From the NCBI GenBank assembly GCA_036873135.1, contig JAPTYO010000001.1, positions 248,001 to 312,000 on the forward strand: DNA of 64,000 nt, written 5' to 3'. The notes beneath the pieces are model-generated. The model ran no database searches, was not told the DNA's origin, and saw nothing but the letters and a program-made list of their open reading frames with translations. Below are positions 25,208 through 40,326 of this stretch, one piece after another. A program made the position numbers and the translations under genes. This stretch comes from Clarkia xantiana subsp. parviflora (taxonomy: Eukaryota; Streptophyta; Magnoliopsida; Myrtales; Onagraceae). Numbering within the stretch: the first letter of the stretch is position 1; each line of letters opens with the position of its first letter.

Positions 25208-28200
25208 GCAGTACCTTTGAATAAACGGTGAATACGAGACCGAACTAAAAAGGGATAAATACTTTATTATGATCATATATGTCTAGAATAAATGCGATAG
25301 CAACTGATTTCATCCAATTCAAAGATCCAAGAGTGTTACCCTATGAATAAACGCTGATTCTGAGACAGAAATAAAAATGGATAAAGACTTTAGTATGATC
25401 ACGTACGTCTTGAATCAATGCAATAGCAACTGATTTAGTCCAATTCAGATCCGTGTGAAGATATATATATATATATATAAATAAAAACTTGGTAAATCCC
25501 CATAGGAAGTAGTACCCTTTGAATAAGCGGTGATTCCGACACCGAACTAAAGAGGGAAAATACTTTAGTATGATCATATATATATAGAATAATGTGACAG
25601 CAACTGATTTCATCCAATTTAGAGATTTAAGAGTGTTGCCTTGTGAATAAACGTTGATTATGAGACCGAATTAAAAAGGGATAACGACTTTAGTATGATC
25701 AATTACGTCTTGAATCAATTCAAAATCAACGATTTAGTCCAATTCGGAGCAACGAGTGAAGATATATAGATAAATAAAAATTTGGTAAATCCCCATTAGT
25801 TGTAGTACCCTTTGAATGAACGCTGATTCCGAGACAGAAATGAAAAGGGATAAGTACTTTAGTATGATCATATATGTCTAGAATAAATGCGATAGCAACT
25901 GATTTCACCCAATACAGAGATCCAAGAGTGATACCCTGAATAAACGTTGATTGTGAGACAGAAATAAAAAGGAATAAAGACTTTAGTACGATCAAGTACA
26001 TCTTGAATCAATGCAATAGCAACTGATTTAGTCCAATTTAGAGCTCCGAGTTAAGCTGTATAGATAAATAAATATTTGGTAAATCTCCATAAGCGGTAGT
26101 ACCCTTTGAATAAACGGTGATTCCTAAACCGAACTAAAAAGGGATAAATAATTTAGTGTGATCATATATGTCTAGAATAAATGCAATAGCAATCGATTTC
26201 ATCCAATTCAGAGATCCATGAGTATTACCCTATTAATAAACGTTGATTCACTGACAAAAATAAAAAGGGATAAAGAATTTACTATGATCACGTACGTCTT
26301 GAATCAATGCAATAGCAACTGATTTTGTCAAATTCAAAGCTCCGAGTGAAGATATATAGATAAATAAAAAAATTGGTAAATCCCCATAGACGGTAGTACC
26401 TTTGAATAAACGGTGAATACGAGACCGAACTAAAAAGGGATAAATACTTTATTATGATCATATATGTTTAGAATAAATGCGATAGTAACTGATTTCATCC
26501 AATTCAAAGATCCAAGAGTGTTACCCTATGAATAAACGTTGATTCTGAGACAGAAATAAAAATGGATAAAGACTTTAGTATGATCACGTACGTCTTGAAT
26601 CAATGCAATAGCAACTGATTTAGTCCAATTCAAGATCCGTGTGAAGATATATATATAAATAAAAATTTAGTAAATCCCCATAGGCAGTAGTACCCTTTGA
26701 ATAAGCGGTGATTCCGAGATCGAACTAAAAAGGGAAAATACTTTAGTATGATCATATATATCTAGAATAATGTGACAGCAACTGATTTCATCCAATTCAG
26801 AGATTTAAGAGTGCTACCTTGTGAATAAACGTTGATTATGAGATCGAATTAAAAAGGGATAACGACTTTAGTATGATCAAGTACGTCTTGAATCAATTCA
26901 AAATCAACTGATTAAGTCCAATTCGGAGCAACGAGTGAAGATATATAGATAAATAAAAATTTGGTAAATCCCCATAAGCGGTAGTACCCTTTGAATGAAC
27001 GTTGATTCCGAGACCGAAGTGAAAAGGGATAAGTAATTTAGTATGATCATATATGTCTAGAATAAATGCGATAGCAACTGATTTCACCCAATACAGAGAT
27101 CCAAGAGTGATACCCTGAATAAATGTTGATTGTGAGACAGAAATAAAAAGGAATAGAGACTTTAGTACAATCAAGTACGTCTTGAATCAATGCAATATCA
27201 ACTGATTTAGTCCAATTCAGAGCTCCGAGTTAAGCAAATAAATATTTGGTAAATCTCCATAAGCGGTAGTACCCTTTGAATAAACGGTGATTCCTAGACT
27301 GAACTAAAAAGGGATAAATAATTTAGTGTGATCATATATGTCTAGAATAAATGCAATAGCAATCGATTTCATCCAATTCAGGGATTCAAGAGTATTACGC
27401 TATTAATAAACGTTGATTCAGAGACAAAAATAAAAAGGGATAAAGAATTTACTATGATCACGTACGTCATGAATCAATGCAATAGCAACTGATTTCGTCC
27501 AATTCAGAGCTCCGAGTGAAGATATATAGATAAATAAAAAAATTTGGTAAATCCCCATAGACGGTAGTACCTTTGAATAAACGGTGAATACGAGACCGAA
27601 CTAAAAAGGGATAAATACTTTATTATGATCATATATGTCTAGAATAAATGCGATAGCAACTGATTTCATCCAATTCAAAGATCCAAGAGTGTTACCCTAT
27701 GAATAAACGCTGATTCTGAGACAGAAATAAAAATGGATAAAGACTTTAGTATGATCACGTACATCTTGAATCAATGCAATAGCAACTGATTTAGTCCAAT
27801 TCAGATCCGTGTGAAGATATATATATATATAAATAAAAACTTGGTAAATCCCCATAGGAAGTAGTACCCTTTGAATAAGCGGTGATTCCGACACCGAACT
27901 AAAGAGGGAAAATACTTTAGTATGATCATATATATCTAGAATAATGTGACAGCAACTGATTTCATCCAATTTAGAGATTTAAGAGTGTTGCCTTGTGAAT
28001 AAACGTTGATTATGAGACCGAATTAAAAAGGGATAACGACTTTAGTATGATCAATTACGTCTTGAATCAATTCAAAATCAACTGATTTAGTCCAATTCGG
28101 AGCAACGAGTGAAGATATATAGATAAATAAAAATTTGGTAAATCCCCATTAGCGGTAGTACCCTTTGAATGAACGCTGATTCCGAGACCGTAGTGAAAAG

Positions 28201-31200
28201 GGATAAGTACTTTAGTATGATCATATATGTCTAGAATAAATGCGATAGCAACTGATTTCACCCAATACAGATATCCAAGAGTGATACCCTGAATAAACGT
28301 TGATTGGGAGACATAAATAAAAAGCAATAATGACTTTAGTACGATCAAGTACGTCTTGAATCAATGCAATAGCAACTGATTTAGTCCAATTTAGAGCTCC
28401 GAGTTAAGCTGTATAGATAAATAAATATTTGGTAAATCTCCATAAGCGGTAGTACCCTTTGAATAAACGGTGATTCCTAGACCGAACTAAAAAGGGATAA
28501 ATAATTTAGTGTGATCATATATGTCTAGAATAAATGCAATAGCAATCGATTTCATCCAATTCAGATATCCATGAGTATTACCCTATTAATAAACGTTGAT
28601 TCACAGACAAAAATAAAAAGGGATAAAGAATTTACTATGATCACGTACGTCTTGAATCAATGCAATAGCAACGGATTTTGTCCAATTCAAAGCTCCGAGT
28701 GAAGATATATAGATAAATAAAAAAATTGGTAAATCCCCATAGACGGTAGTACCTTTGAATAAATGGTGAATACGAGACCGAACTAAAAAGGGATAAATAC
28801 TTTATTATGATCATATATGTTTAGAATAGATGCGATAGCAACTGATTTCATCCAATTCAAAGATCCAAGAGTGTTACCCTATGAATAAACGTTGATTTTG
28901 AGACAAAAATAAAAATGGATAAAGACTTTAGTATGATCACGTACGTCTTGAATCAATGGAATAGCAACTGATTTAGTCCAATTCAAGATCCGTGTGAAGA
29001 TATATATATAAATAAAAATTTGGTAAATCCCCATATGCAGTAGTATCCTTTAAATAAGCAGTGATTCCGAGACCGAACTAAAAAGGGAAAATACTTTAGT
29101 ATGATCATATATATCTAGAATAATGTGAAAGCAACTGATTTCATCCAATTCAGAGATTTAAGAGTGTTACCTTGTGAATAAACGTTGATTATGAGACCGA
29201 ATTAAAAAGGGATAACGACTTTAGTATGATCAAGTACGTCTTGAATCAATTCAAAATCAACTGATTTAGTCCAATTCGGAGCAACGAGTGAAGATATATA
29301 GATAAATAAAAATTTGGTAAATCCCCATAAGCGGTAGTACCCTTTGAATGAACGCTGATTCCGAGACCGAAGTGAAAAGGGATAATTACTTTAGTATGAT
29401 CATATATGTCTAGAATAAATGCGATAGCAACTGATTTCACCCAATACAGAGATCCAAGAGTGATACCCTGAATAAACGTTGATTGTGAGACAGAAATAAA
29501 AAGGAATAAAGACTTTAGTACGATCAAGTACGTATTGAATCAATGCAATAGCAACTGATTTAGTCCAATTCAGAGCTCCGAGTTAAGCTATATAGATAAA
29601 TAAATATTTGGTAAATCTCCATAAGCGGTAGTACCCTTTGAATAAACGGTGATTCCTAGACCGAACTAAAAAGGGATAAATAATTTAGTGTGATCATATA
29701 TGTCTAGAATAAATGCAATAGCAATCGATTTAATCCAATTCAGAGATTCAAGAGTATTACCCTATTAATAAACGTTGATTCAGAGACAAAAATAAAAAGG
29801 GATAAAGAATTTACTATGATCACGTACGTCATGAATCAATGCAATAGCAACTGATTTTGTCCAATTCAGAGCTCCGAGTGAAGATATATAGATAAATAAA
29901 AATTTGGTAAATCCCCATAGACGGTAGTACCTTTGAATAAACGGTGAATACGAGACCGAACTAAAAAGGGATAAATACTTTATTATGATCATATATGTTT
30001 AGAATAAATGCGATAGCAACTGATTTCATCCAATTCAAAGATCCAAGAGTGTTACCCTATGAATAAACGTTGATTCTGAGACAGAAATAAAAATGGATAA
30101 AGACTTTAGTATGATCACGTACGTCTTGAATCAATGCAATAGCAACTGATTTAGTCCAATTCAAGATCCGTGTGAAGATATATATATAAATAAAAATTTA
30201 GTAAATCCCCATAGGCAGTAGTACCCTTTGAATAAGCGGTGATTCCGAGATCGAACTAAAAAGGGAAAATACTTTAGTATGATCATATATATCTAGAATA
30301 ATGTGACAGCAACTGATTTCATCCAATTCAGAGATTTAAGAGTGCTACCTTGTGAATAAACGTTGATTATGAGATCGAATTAAAAAGGGATAACGACTTT
30401 AGTATGATCAAGTACGTCTTGAATCAATTCAAAATCAACTGATTAAGTCCAATTCGGAGCAACGAGTGAAGATATATAGATAAATAAAAATTCGACCGAA
30501 GTGAAAAGGGATAAGTAATTTAGTATGATCATATATGTCTAGAATAAATGCGATAGCAACTGATTTCACCCAATACAGAGATCCAAGAGTGATACCCTGA
30601 ATAAATGTTGATTGTGAGACAGAAATAAAAAGGAATAAAGACTTTAGTACAATCAAGTACGTCTTGAATCAATGCAATAACAACTGATTTAGTCCAATTC
30701 AGAGCTCCGAGTTAAGCAAATAAATATTTGGTAAATCTCCATAAGCGGTAGTACCCTTTGAATAAACGGTGATTCCTAGACCGAACTGAAAAGGGATAAA
30801 TAATTTAGTGTGATCATATATGTCTAGAATAAATGCAATAGCAATCGATTTCATCCAATTCAGGGATTCAAGAGTATTACGCTATTAATAAACGTTGATT
30901 CAGAGACAAAAATAAAAAGGGATAAAGAATTTACTATGATCACGTACGTCATGAATCAATGCAATAGCAACTGATTTCGTCCAATTCAGAGCTTCGAGTG
31001 AAGATATATAGATAAATAAAAAATTTGGTAAATCCCCATAGACGGTAGTACCTTTGAATAAACGGTGAATACGAGACCGAACTAAAAAGGGATAAATACT
31101 TTATTATGATCATATATGTCTAGAATAAATGCGATAGCAACTGATTTCATCCAATTCAAAGATCCAAGAGTGTTACCCTATGAATAAACGCTGATTCTGA

Positions 31201-34200
31201 GACAGAAATAAAAATGGATAAAGACTTTAGTATGATCACGTACATCTTGAATCAATGCAATAGCAACTGATTTAGTCCAATTCAGATCCGTGTGAAGATA
31301 TATATATATATATATAAATAAAAACTTGGTAAATCCCCATAGGAAGTAGTACCCTTTGAATAAGCGGTGATTCCGACACCGAACTAAAGAGGGAAAATAC
31401 TTTAGTATGATCATATATATCTAGAATAATGTGACAGCAACTGATTTCATCCAATTTAGAGATTTAAGAGTGTTGCCTTGTGAATAAACGTTGATTATGA
31501 GACCGAATTAAAAAGGGATAACGACTTTAGTATGATCAATTACGTCTTGAATCAATTCAAAATCAACTGATTTAGTCCAATTCGGAGCAACGAGTGAAGA
31601 TATATAGATAAATAAAAATTTGGTAAATCCCCATTAGCGGTAGTACCCTTTGAATGAACGCTGATTCCGAGACCGTAGTGAAAAGGGATAAGTACTTTAG
31701 TATGATCATATATGTCTAGAATAAATGCGATAGCAACTGATTTCACCCAATACAGATATCCAAGAGTGATACCCTGAATAAACGTTGATTGGGAGACATA
31801 AATAAAAAGCAATAATGACTTTAGTACGATCAAGTACGTCTTGAATCAATGCAATATCAACTGATTTAGTCCAATTTAGAGCTCCGAGTTAAGCTGTATA
31901 GATAAATAAATATTTGGTAAATCTCCATAAGCGGTAGTACCCTTTGAATAAACGGTGATTCCTAGACCGAACTAAAAAGGGATAAATAATTTAGTGTGAT
32001 CATATATGTCTAGAATAAATGCAATAGCAATCGATTTCATCCAATTCAGATATCCATGAGTATTACCCTATTAATAAACGTTGATTCACAGACAAAAATA
32101 AAAAGGGATAAAGAATTTACTATGATCACGTACGTCTTGAATCAATGCAATAGCAACGGATTTTGTCCAATTCAAAGCTCCGAGTGAAGATATATAGATA
32201 AATAAAAAAATTGGTAAATCCCCATAGACGGTAGTACCTTTGAATAAATGGTGAATACGAGACCGAACTAAAAAGGGATAAATACTTTATTATGATCATA
32301 TATGTTTAGAATAGATGCGATAGCAACTGATTTCATCCAATTCAAAGATCCAAGAGTGTTACCCTATGAATAAACGTTGATTTTGAGACAAAAATAAAAA
32401 TGGATAAAGACTTTAGTATGATCACGTACGTCTTGAATCAATGGAATAGCAACTGATTTAGTCCAATTCAAGATCCGTGTGAAGATATATATATAAATAA
32501 AAATTTGGTAAATCCCCATAGGCAGTAGTATCCTTTAAATAAGCAGTGATTCCGAGACCGAACTAAAAAGGGAAAATACTTTAGTATGATCATATATATC
32601 TAGAATAATGTGAAAGCAACTGATTTCATCCAATTCAGAGATTTAAGAGTGTTACCTTGTGAATAAATGTTGATTATGAGACCGAATTAAAAAGGGATAA
32701 CGACTTTAGTATGATCAAGTACGTCTTGAATCAATTCAAAATCAACTGATTTAGTCCAATTCGGAGCAACGAGTGAAGATATATAGATAAATAAAAATTG
32801 GGTAAATCCCCATAAGCGGTAGTACCCTTTGAATGAACGCTGATTCCGAGACCGAAGTGAAAAGGGATAATTACTTTAGTATGATCATATATGTCTAGAA
32901 TAAATGCGATAGCAACTGATTTCACCCAATACAGAGATCCAAGAGTGATACCCTGAATAAACGTTGATTGTGAGACAGAAATAAAAAGGAATAAAGACTT
33001 TAGTACGATCAAGTACGTATTGAATCAATGCAATAGCAACTGATTTAGTCCAATTCAGAGCTCCGAGTTAAGCTATATAGATAAATAAATATTTGGTAAA
33101 TCTCCATAAGCGGTAGTACCCTTTGAATAAACGGTGATTCCTAGACCGAACTAAAAAGGGATAAATAATTTAGTGTGATCATATATGTCTAGAATAAATG
33201 CAATAGCAATCGATTTAATCCAATTCAGAGATTCAAGAGTATTACCCTATTAATAAACGTTGATTCAGAGACAAAATAAAAAGGGATAAAGAATTTACTA
33301 TGATCACGTACGTCATGAATCAATGCAATAGCAACTGATTTTGTCCAATTCAGAGCTCCGAGTGAAGATATATAGATAAATAAAAAATTTGGTAAATCCC
33401 CATAGACGGTAGTACCTTTGAATAAACGGTGAATACGAGACCGAACTAAAAAGGGATAAATACTTTATTATGATCATATATGTTTAGAATAAATGCGATA
33501 GCAACTGATTTCATCCAATTCAAAGATCCAAGAGTGTTACCCTATGAATAAACGTTGATTCTGAGAAAGAAATAAAAATGGATAAAGACTTTAGTATGAT
33601 CACGTACGTCTTGAATCAATGCAATAGCAACTGATTTAGTCCAATTCAAGATCCGTGTGAAGATATATATATAAATAAAAATTTAGTAAATCCCCATAGG
33701 CAGTAGTACCCTTTGAATAAGCGGTGATTCCGAGATCGAACTAAAAAGGGAAAATACTTTAGTATGATCATATATATCTAGAATAATGTGACAGCAACTG
33801 ATTTCATCCAATTCAGAGATTTAAGAGTGCTACCTTGTGAATAAACGTTGATTATGAGATCGAATTAAAAAGGGATAACGACTTTAGTATGATCAAGTAC
33901 GTCTTGAATCAATTCAAAATCAACTGATTAAGTCCAATTCGGAGCAACGAGTGAAGATATATAGATAAATAAAAATTCGACCGAAGTGAAAAGGGATAAG
34001 TAATTTAGTATGATCATATATGTCTAGAATAAATGCGATAGCAACTGATTTCACCCAATACAGAGATCCAAGAGTGATACCCTGAATAAATGTTGATTGT
34101 GAGACAGAAATAAAAAGGAATAAAGACTTTAGTACAATCAAGTACGTCTTGAATCAATGCAATAACAACTGATTTAGTCCAATTCAGAGCTCCGAGTTAA

Positions 34201-37200
34201 GCAAATAAATATTTGGTAAATCTCCATAAGCGGTAGTACCCTTTGAATAAACGGTGATTCCTAGACCGAACTGAAAAGGGATAAATAATTTAGTGTGATC
34301 ATATATGTCTAGAATAAATGCAATAGCAATCGATTTCATCCAATTCAGGGATTCAAGAGTACTACGCTATTAATAAACGTTGATTCAGAGACAAAAATAA
34401 AAAGGGATAAAGAATTTACTATGATCACGTACGTCATGAATCAATGCAATAGCAACTGATTTCGTCCAATTCAGAGCTTCGAGTGAAGATATATAGATAA
34501 ATAAAAAATTTGGTAAATCCCCATAGACGGTAGTACCTTTGAATAAACGGTGAATACGAGACCGAACTAAAAAGGGATAAATACTTTATTATGATCATAT
34601 ATGTCTAGAATAAATGCGATAGCAACTGATTTCATCCAATTCAAAGATCCAAGAGTGTTACCCTATGAATAAACGCTGATTCTGAGACAGAAATAAAAAT
34701 GGATAAAGACTTTAGTATGATCACGTACATCTTGAATCAATGCAATAGCAACTGATTTAGTCCAATTCAGATCCGTGTGAAGATATATATATATATATAT
34801 AAATAAAACTTGGTAAATCCCCATAGGAAGTAGTACCCTTTGAATAAGCGGTGATTCCGACACCGAACTAAAGAGGGAAAATACTTTAGTATGATCATAT
34901 ATATCTAGAATAATGTGACAGCAACTGATTTCATCCAATTTAGAGATTTAAGAGTGTTGCCTTGTGAATAAACTTTGATTATGAGACCGAATTAAAAAGG
35001 GATAACGACTTTAGTATGATCAATTACGTCTTGAATCAATTCAAAATCAACTGATTAAGTCCAATTCGGAGCAACGAGTGAAGATATATAGATAAATAAA
35101 AATTTGGTAAATCCCCATTAGCGGTAGTACCCTTTGAATGAACGCTGATTCCGAGACCGTAGTGAAAAGGGATAAGTACTTTAGTATGATCATATATGTC
35201 TAGAATAAATGCGATAGCAACTGATTTCACCCAATACAGATATCCAAGAGTGATACCCTGAATAAACGTTGATTGTGAGACATAAATAAAAAGCAATAAA
35301 GACTTTAGTACGATCAAGTACGTCTTTAATCAATGCAATAGCAACTGATTTAGTCCAATTTAGAGCTCCGAGTTAAGCTGTATAGATAAATAAATATTTG
35401 GTAAATCTCCATAAGCGGTAGTACCCTTTGAATAAACGGTGATTCCTAGACCGAACTAAAAAGGGATAAATAATTTAGTGTGATCATATATGTCTAGAAT
35501 AAATTCAATAGCAATCGATTTCATCCAATTCAGAGATCCATGAGTATTACCCTATTAATAAACATTGATTCACAGACAAAAATAAAAAGGGATAAAGAAT
35601 TTACTATGATCACGTACGTCTTGAATCAATGCAATAGCAACTGATTTTGTCCAATTCAAAGCTCCGAGTGAAGATATATAGATAAATAAAAAAATTGGTA
35701 AATCCCCATAGACGGTAGTACCTTTGAATAAACGGTGAATACGAGACCGAACTAAAAAGGGATAAATACTTTATTATGATCATATATGTTTAGAATAAAT
35801 GCGATAGCAACTGATTTCATCCAATTCAAAGATCCAAAAGTGTTACCCTATGAATAAACGTTGATTCTGAGACAGAAATAAAAATGGATAAAGACTTTAG
35901 TATGATCACGTACGTCTTGAATCAATGCAATAGCAACTGATTTAGTCCAATTCAAGTTCCGTGTGAAGATATATATATAAATAAAAATTTAGTAAATCCC
36001 CATAGGCAGTAGTACCCTTTGAATAAGCGGTGATTCCGAGATCGAACTAAAAAGGGAAAATACTTTAGTATGATCATATATATCTAGAATAATGTGAGAG
36101 CAACTGGTTTCATCTAATTCAGAGATTTAAGAGTGCTACCTTGTGAATAAACGTTGATTATGAGATCGAATTAAAAAGGGATAACGACTTTAGTATGATC
36201 AAGTACGTCTTGAATCAATTCAAAATCAACTGATTAAGTCCAATTCGGAGCAACGAGTGAAGATATACAGATACATAAAAATTTGGTAAATCCCCATAAG
36301 CGTTAGTACCCTTTGAATGAACGTTGATTCCGAGACCGAAGTGAAAAGGGATAAGTAATTTAGTATGATCATATATGTCTAGAATAAATGCGATAGCAAC
36401 TGATTTCACCCAATACAGAGATCCAAGAGTGATACCCTGAATAAATGTTGATTGTGAGACAGAAATAAAAAGGAATAAAGACTTTAGTACGATCAAGTAC
36501 GTCTTGAATCAATGCAATAACAACTGATTTAGTCCAATTCAGAGCTCCGAGTTAAGCAAATAAATATTTGGTAAATCTCCATAAGCGGTAGTACCCTTTG
36601 AATAAACGGTGATTCCTAGACCGAACTAAAAAGGGATAAATAATTTAGTGTGATCATATATGTCTAGAATAAATGCAATAGCAATCGATTTCATCCAATT
36701 CAGGGATTCAAGAGTATTACGCTATTAATAAACGTTGATTTAGAGACAAAAATAAAAAGGGATAAAGAATTTACTATGATCACGTACGTCATGAATCAAT
36801 GCAATAGCAACTGATTTCGTCCAATTCAGAGCTCCGAGTGAAGATATATAGATAAATAAAAAATTTGGTAAATCCCCATAGACGGTAGTACCTTTGAATA
36901 AACGGTGAATACGAGACCGAACTAAAAAGGGATAAATACTTTATTATGATCATATATGTCTAGAATAAATGCGATAGCAACTGATTTCATCCAATTCAAA
37001 GATCCAAGAGTGTTACCCTATGAATAAACGCTGATTCTGAGACAGAAATAAAAATGGATAAAGACTTTAGTATGATCACGTGCGTCTTGAATCAATGCAA
37101 TAGCAACTGATTTAGTCCAATTCAGATCCGTGTGAAGATATATATATATATATAAATAAAAACTTGGTAAATCCCCATAGGAAGTAGTACCCTTTGAATA

Positions 37201-40200
37201 AGCGGTGATTCCGACACCGAACTAAAGAGGGAAAATACTTTAGTATGATCATATATATATAGAATAATGTGACAGCAACTGATTTCATCCAATTTAGAGA
37301 TTTAAGAGTGTTGCCTTGTGAATAAACGTTGATTATGAGACCGAATTAAAAAGGGATAACGACTTTAGTATGATCAATTACGTCTTGAATCAATTCAAAA
37401 TCAACTGATTTAGTCCAATTCGGAGCAACGAGTGAAGATATATAGATAAATAAAAATTTGGTAAATCCCCATTAGCGGTAGTACCCTTTGAATGAACGCT
37501 GATTCCGAGACCGTAGTGAAAAGGGATAAGTACTTTAGTATGATCATATATGTCTAGAATAAATGCGATAGCAACTGATTTCACCCAATACAGAGATCCA
37601 AGAGTGATACCCTGAATAAACGTTGATTGTGAGACATAAATAAAAAGGAATAAAGACTTTAGTACGATCAAGTACGTCTTGAATCAATGCAATAGCAACT
37701 GATTTAGTCCAATTTAGAGCTCCGAGTTAAGCTGTATAGATAAATAAATATTTGGTAAATCTCCATAAGCGGTAGTACCCTTTGAATAAACGGTGATTCC
37801 TCGACCGAACTAAAAAGGGATAAATAATTTAGTGTGATCATATATGTCTAGAATAAATGCAATAGCAATCGATTTCATCCAATTCAGAGATCCATGAGTA
37901 TTACCCTATTAATAAACGTTGATTCACAGACAAAAATAAAAAGGGATAAAGAATTTACTATGATCACGTACGTCTTGAATCAATGCAATAGCAACGGATT
38001 TTGTCCAATTCAAAGCTCCGAGTGAAGATATATAGATAAATAAAAAAATTGGTAAATCCCCATAGACGGTAGTACCTTTGAATAAATGGTGAATACGAGA
38101 CCGAACTAAAAAGGGATAAATACTTTATTATGATCATATATGTTTAGAATAAATGCGATAGCAACTGATTTCATCCAATTCAAAGATCCAAAAGTGTTAC
38201 CCTATGAATAAACGTTGATTCTGAGACAGAAATAAAAATGGATAAAGACTTTAGTATGATCATGTACGTCTTGAATCAATGGAATAGCAACTGATTTAGT
38301 CCAATTCAAGATCCGTGTGAAGATATATATATAAATAAAAATTTGGTAAATCCCCATAGGCAGTAGTATCCTTTAAATAAGCAGTGATTCCGAGACCGAA
38401 CTAAAAAGGGAAAATACTTTAGTATGATCATATATATCTAGAATAATGTGAAAGCAACTGATTTCATCCAATTCAGAGATTTAAGAGTGTTACCTTGTGA
38501 ATAAACGTTGATTATGAGACCGAATTAAAAAGGGATAACGACTTTAGTATGATCAAGTACGTCTTGAATCAATTCAAAATCAACTGATTTAGTCCAATTC
38601 GGAGCAACGAGTGAAGATATATAGATAAATAAAAATTTGGTAAATCCCCATAAGCGGTAGTACCCTTTGAATGAACGCTGATTCCGAGACCGAAGTGAAA
38701 AGGGATAATTACTTTAGTATGATCATATATGTCTAGAATAAATGCGATAGCAACTGATTTCACCCAATACAGAGATCCAAGAGTGATACCCTGAATAAAC
38801 GTTGATTGTGAGACAGAAATAAAAAGGAATAAAGACTTTAGTACGATCAAGTACGTATTGAATCAATGCAATAGCAACTGATTTAGTCCAATTCAGAGCT
38901 CCGAGTTAAGCTATATAGATAAATAAATATTTGGTAAATCTCCATAAGCGGTAGTACCCTTTGAATAAACGGTGATTCCTAGACCGAACTAAAAAGGGAT
39001 AAATAATTTAGTGTGATCATATATGTCTAGAATAAATGCAATAGCAATCGATTTAATCCAATTCAGAGATTCAAGAGTATTACCCTATTAATAAACGTTG
39101 ATTCAGAGACAAAAATAAAAAGGGATAAAGAATTTACTATGATCACGTACGTCATGAATCAATGCAATAGCAACTGATTTTGTCCAATTCAGAGCTCCGA
39201 GTGAAGATATATAGATAAATAAAAAATTTGGTAAATCCCCATAGACGGTAGTACCTTTGAATAAACGGTGAATACGAGACCGAACTAAAAAGGGATAAAT
39301 ACTTTATTATGATCATATATGTCTAGAATAAATGCGATAGCAACTGATTTCATCCAATTCAAAGATCCAAGAGTGTTACCCTATGAATAAACGCTGATTC
39401 TGAGACAGAAATAAAAATGGATAAAGACTTTAGTATGATCACGTACGTCTTGAATCAATGCAATAGCAACTGATTTAGTCCAATTCAAGATCTTTGTGAA
39501 GATATATATATAAATAAAAATTTGGTAAATCCCCATAGGAAGTAGTACCCTTTGAATAAGCGGTGATTCCGAGACCGAACTAAAAAGGGAAAATACTTTA
39601 GTATGATCATATATATCTAGAATAATGTGACAGCAACTGATTTCATCCAATTCAGAGATTTAAGAGTGTTACCTTGTGAATAAACGTTGATTATAAGACC
39701 GAATTAAAAAGGAATAACGACTTTAGTATGATCAAGTACGTCTTGAATCAATTTAAAATCAACTGCCAATTCGGAGCTACGTTTGAAGATATATAGATAA
39801 ATAAAAATTTGGTAAATCCCCATTAGCGGTAGTACCCTTTGAATGAACGGTGATTCCGAGACCGAACTGAAAAGGGATAAATACTTTAATATGATCATAT
39901 ATGTCTAGAATAAATGTGATGGCAACCGATTTCATCCAATACAGAGATCCAAGAGTGATACCCTATGAATAAACGTTGATTTTGAGACAGAAAAAAAAAA
40001 AGGGGGATAAAGACTTTAGTACAATTTCGTACGTCTTGAATCAATGCAATAGCAATTGATTTAGTCCAATTCAAAGCTCCGAGTTAAGCTGTATAGATAA
40101 ATAAATATTTGGTAAATCCCCATATGAGGTAGTACCCTTTGAATAAACGATGATTCCGAGACCGAACTAAAAAGGAATAAATACTTTAGTGTGATCATAT

Positions 40201-40326
40201 ATGTCTAGAATAAATGCGATAGCAATTGATTTCATACAATTCAGTGATCCAAGAGTTTTACCATATGAATAAACGTTAATTTGAGACTGAACTAAAAAGG
40301 GATAAATACTTTAGTATGATCACGTA
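25208..40326. repeat. Satellite array III with 3,485-bp higher-order unit
   Basis: About 51 monomers of the same A/B satellite, same orientation as array I. Marker variants repeat every 3,485 bp (28067/31552/35036, 29246/32731, 30435/33920), i.e. 12 monomers, with a basic period of 1,174-1,189 bp. The stretch 35036-37390 is a 2,354-bp (8-monomer) unit. A (TA)n tract of variable length sits at one phase only (about 25459, 27817, 31297, 34782, 37138). Monomers beyond about 39,700 are more irregular. The array ends at RE2; the last five bases are its target duplication. Confidence 0.95.
40322..40326. other. Target site duplication of RE2, left copy
   Basis: ACGTA directly before the LTR start. 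The same five bases follow the right LTR at 49584-49588. The uninterrupted satellite reads GATCACGTACGTCTTG here, so the insertion is in the palindrome ACGTACGT of half B. Confidence 0.92.

Noticed and set aside
11718..25212. Target site duplication around the RE1/RE3 composite
   Set aside because: The five flanking bases are GGCGG on the left and GCAGT on the right; they do not match, so no duplication can be claimed.
25341..40000. Recurring 70-93-residue minus-strand frames in array III, similar to one another and to array I
   Set aside because: The similarity is that of the satellite DNA itself; the internal repeat in the peptide reflects halves A and B.
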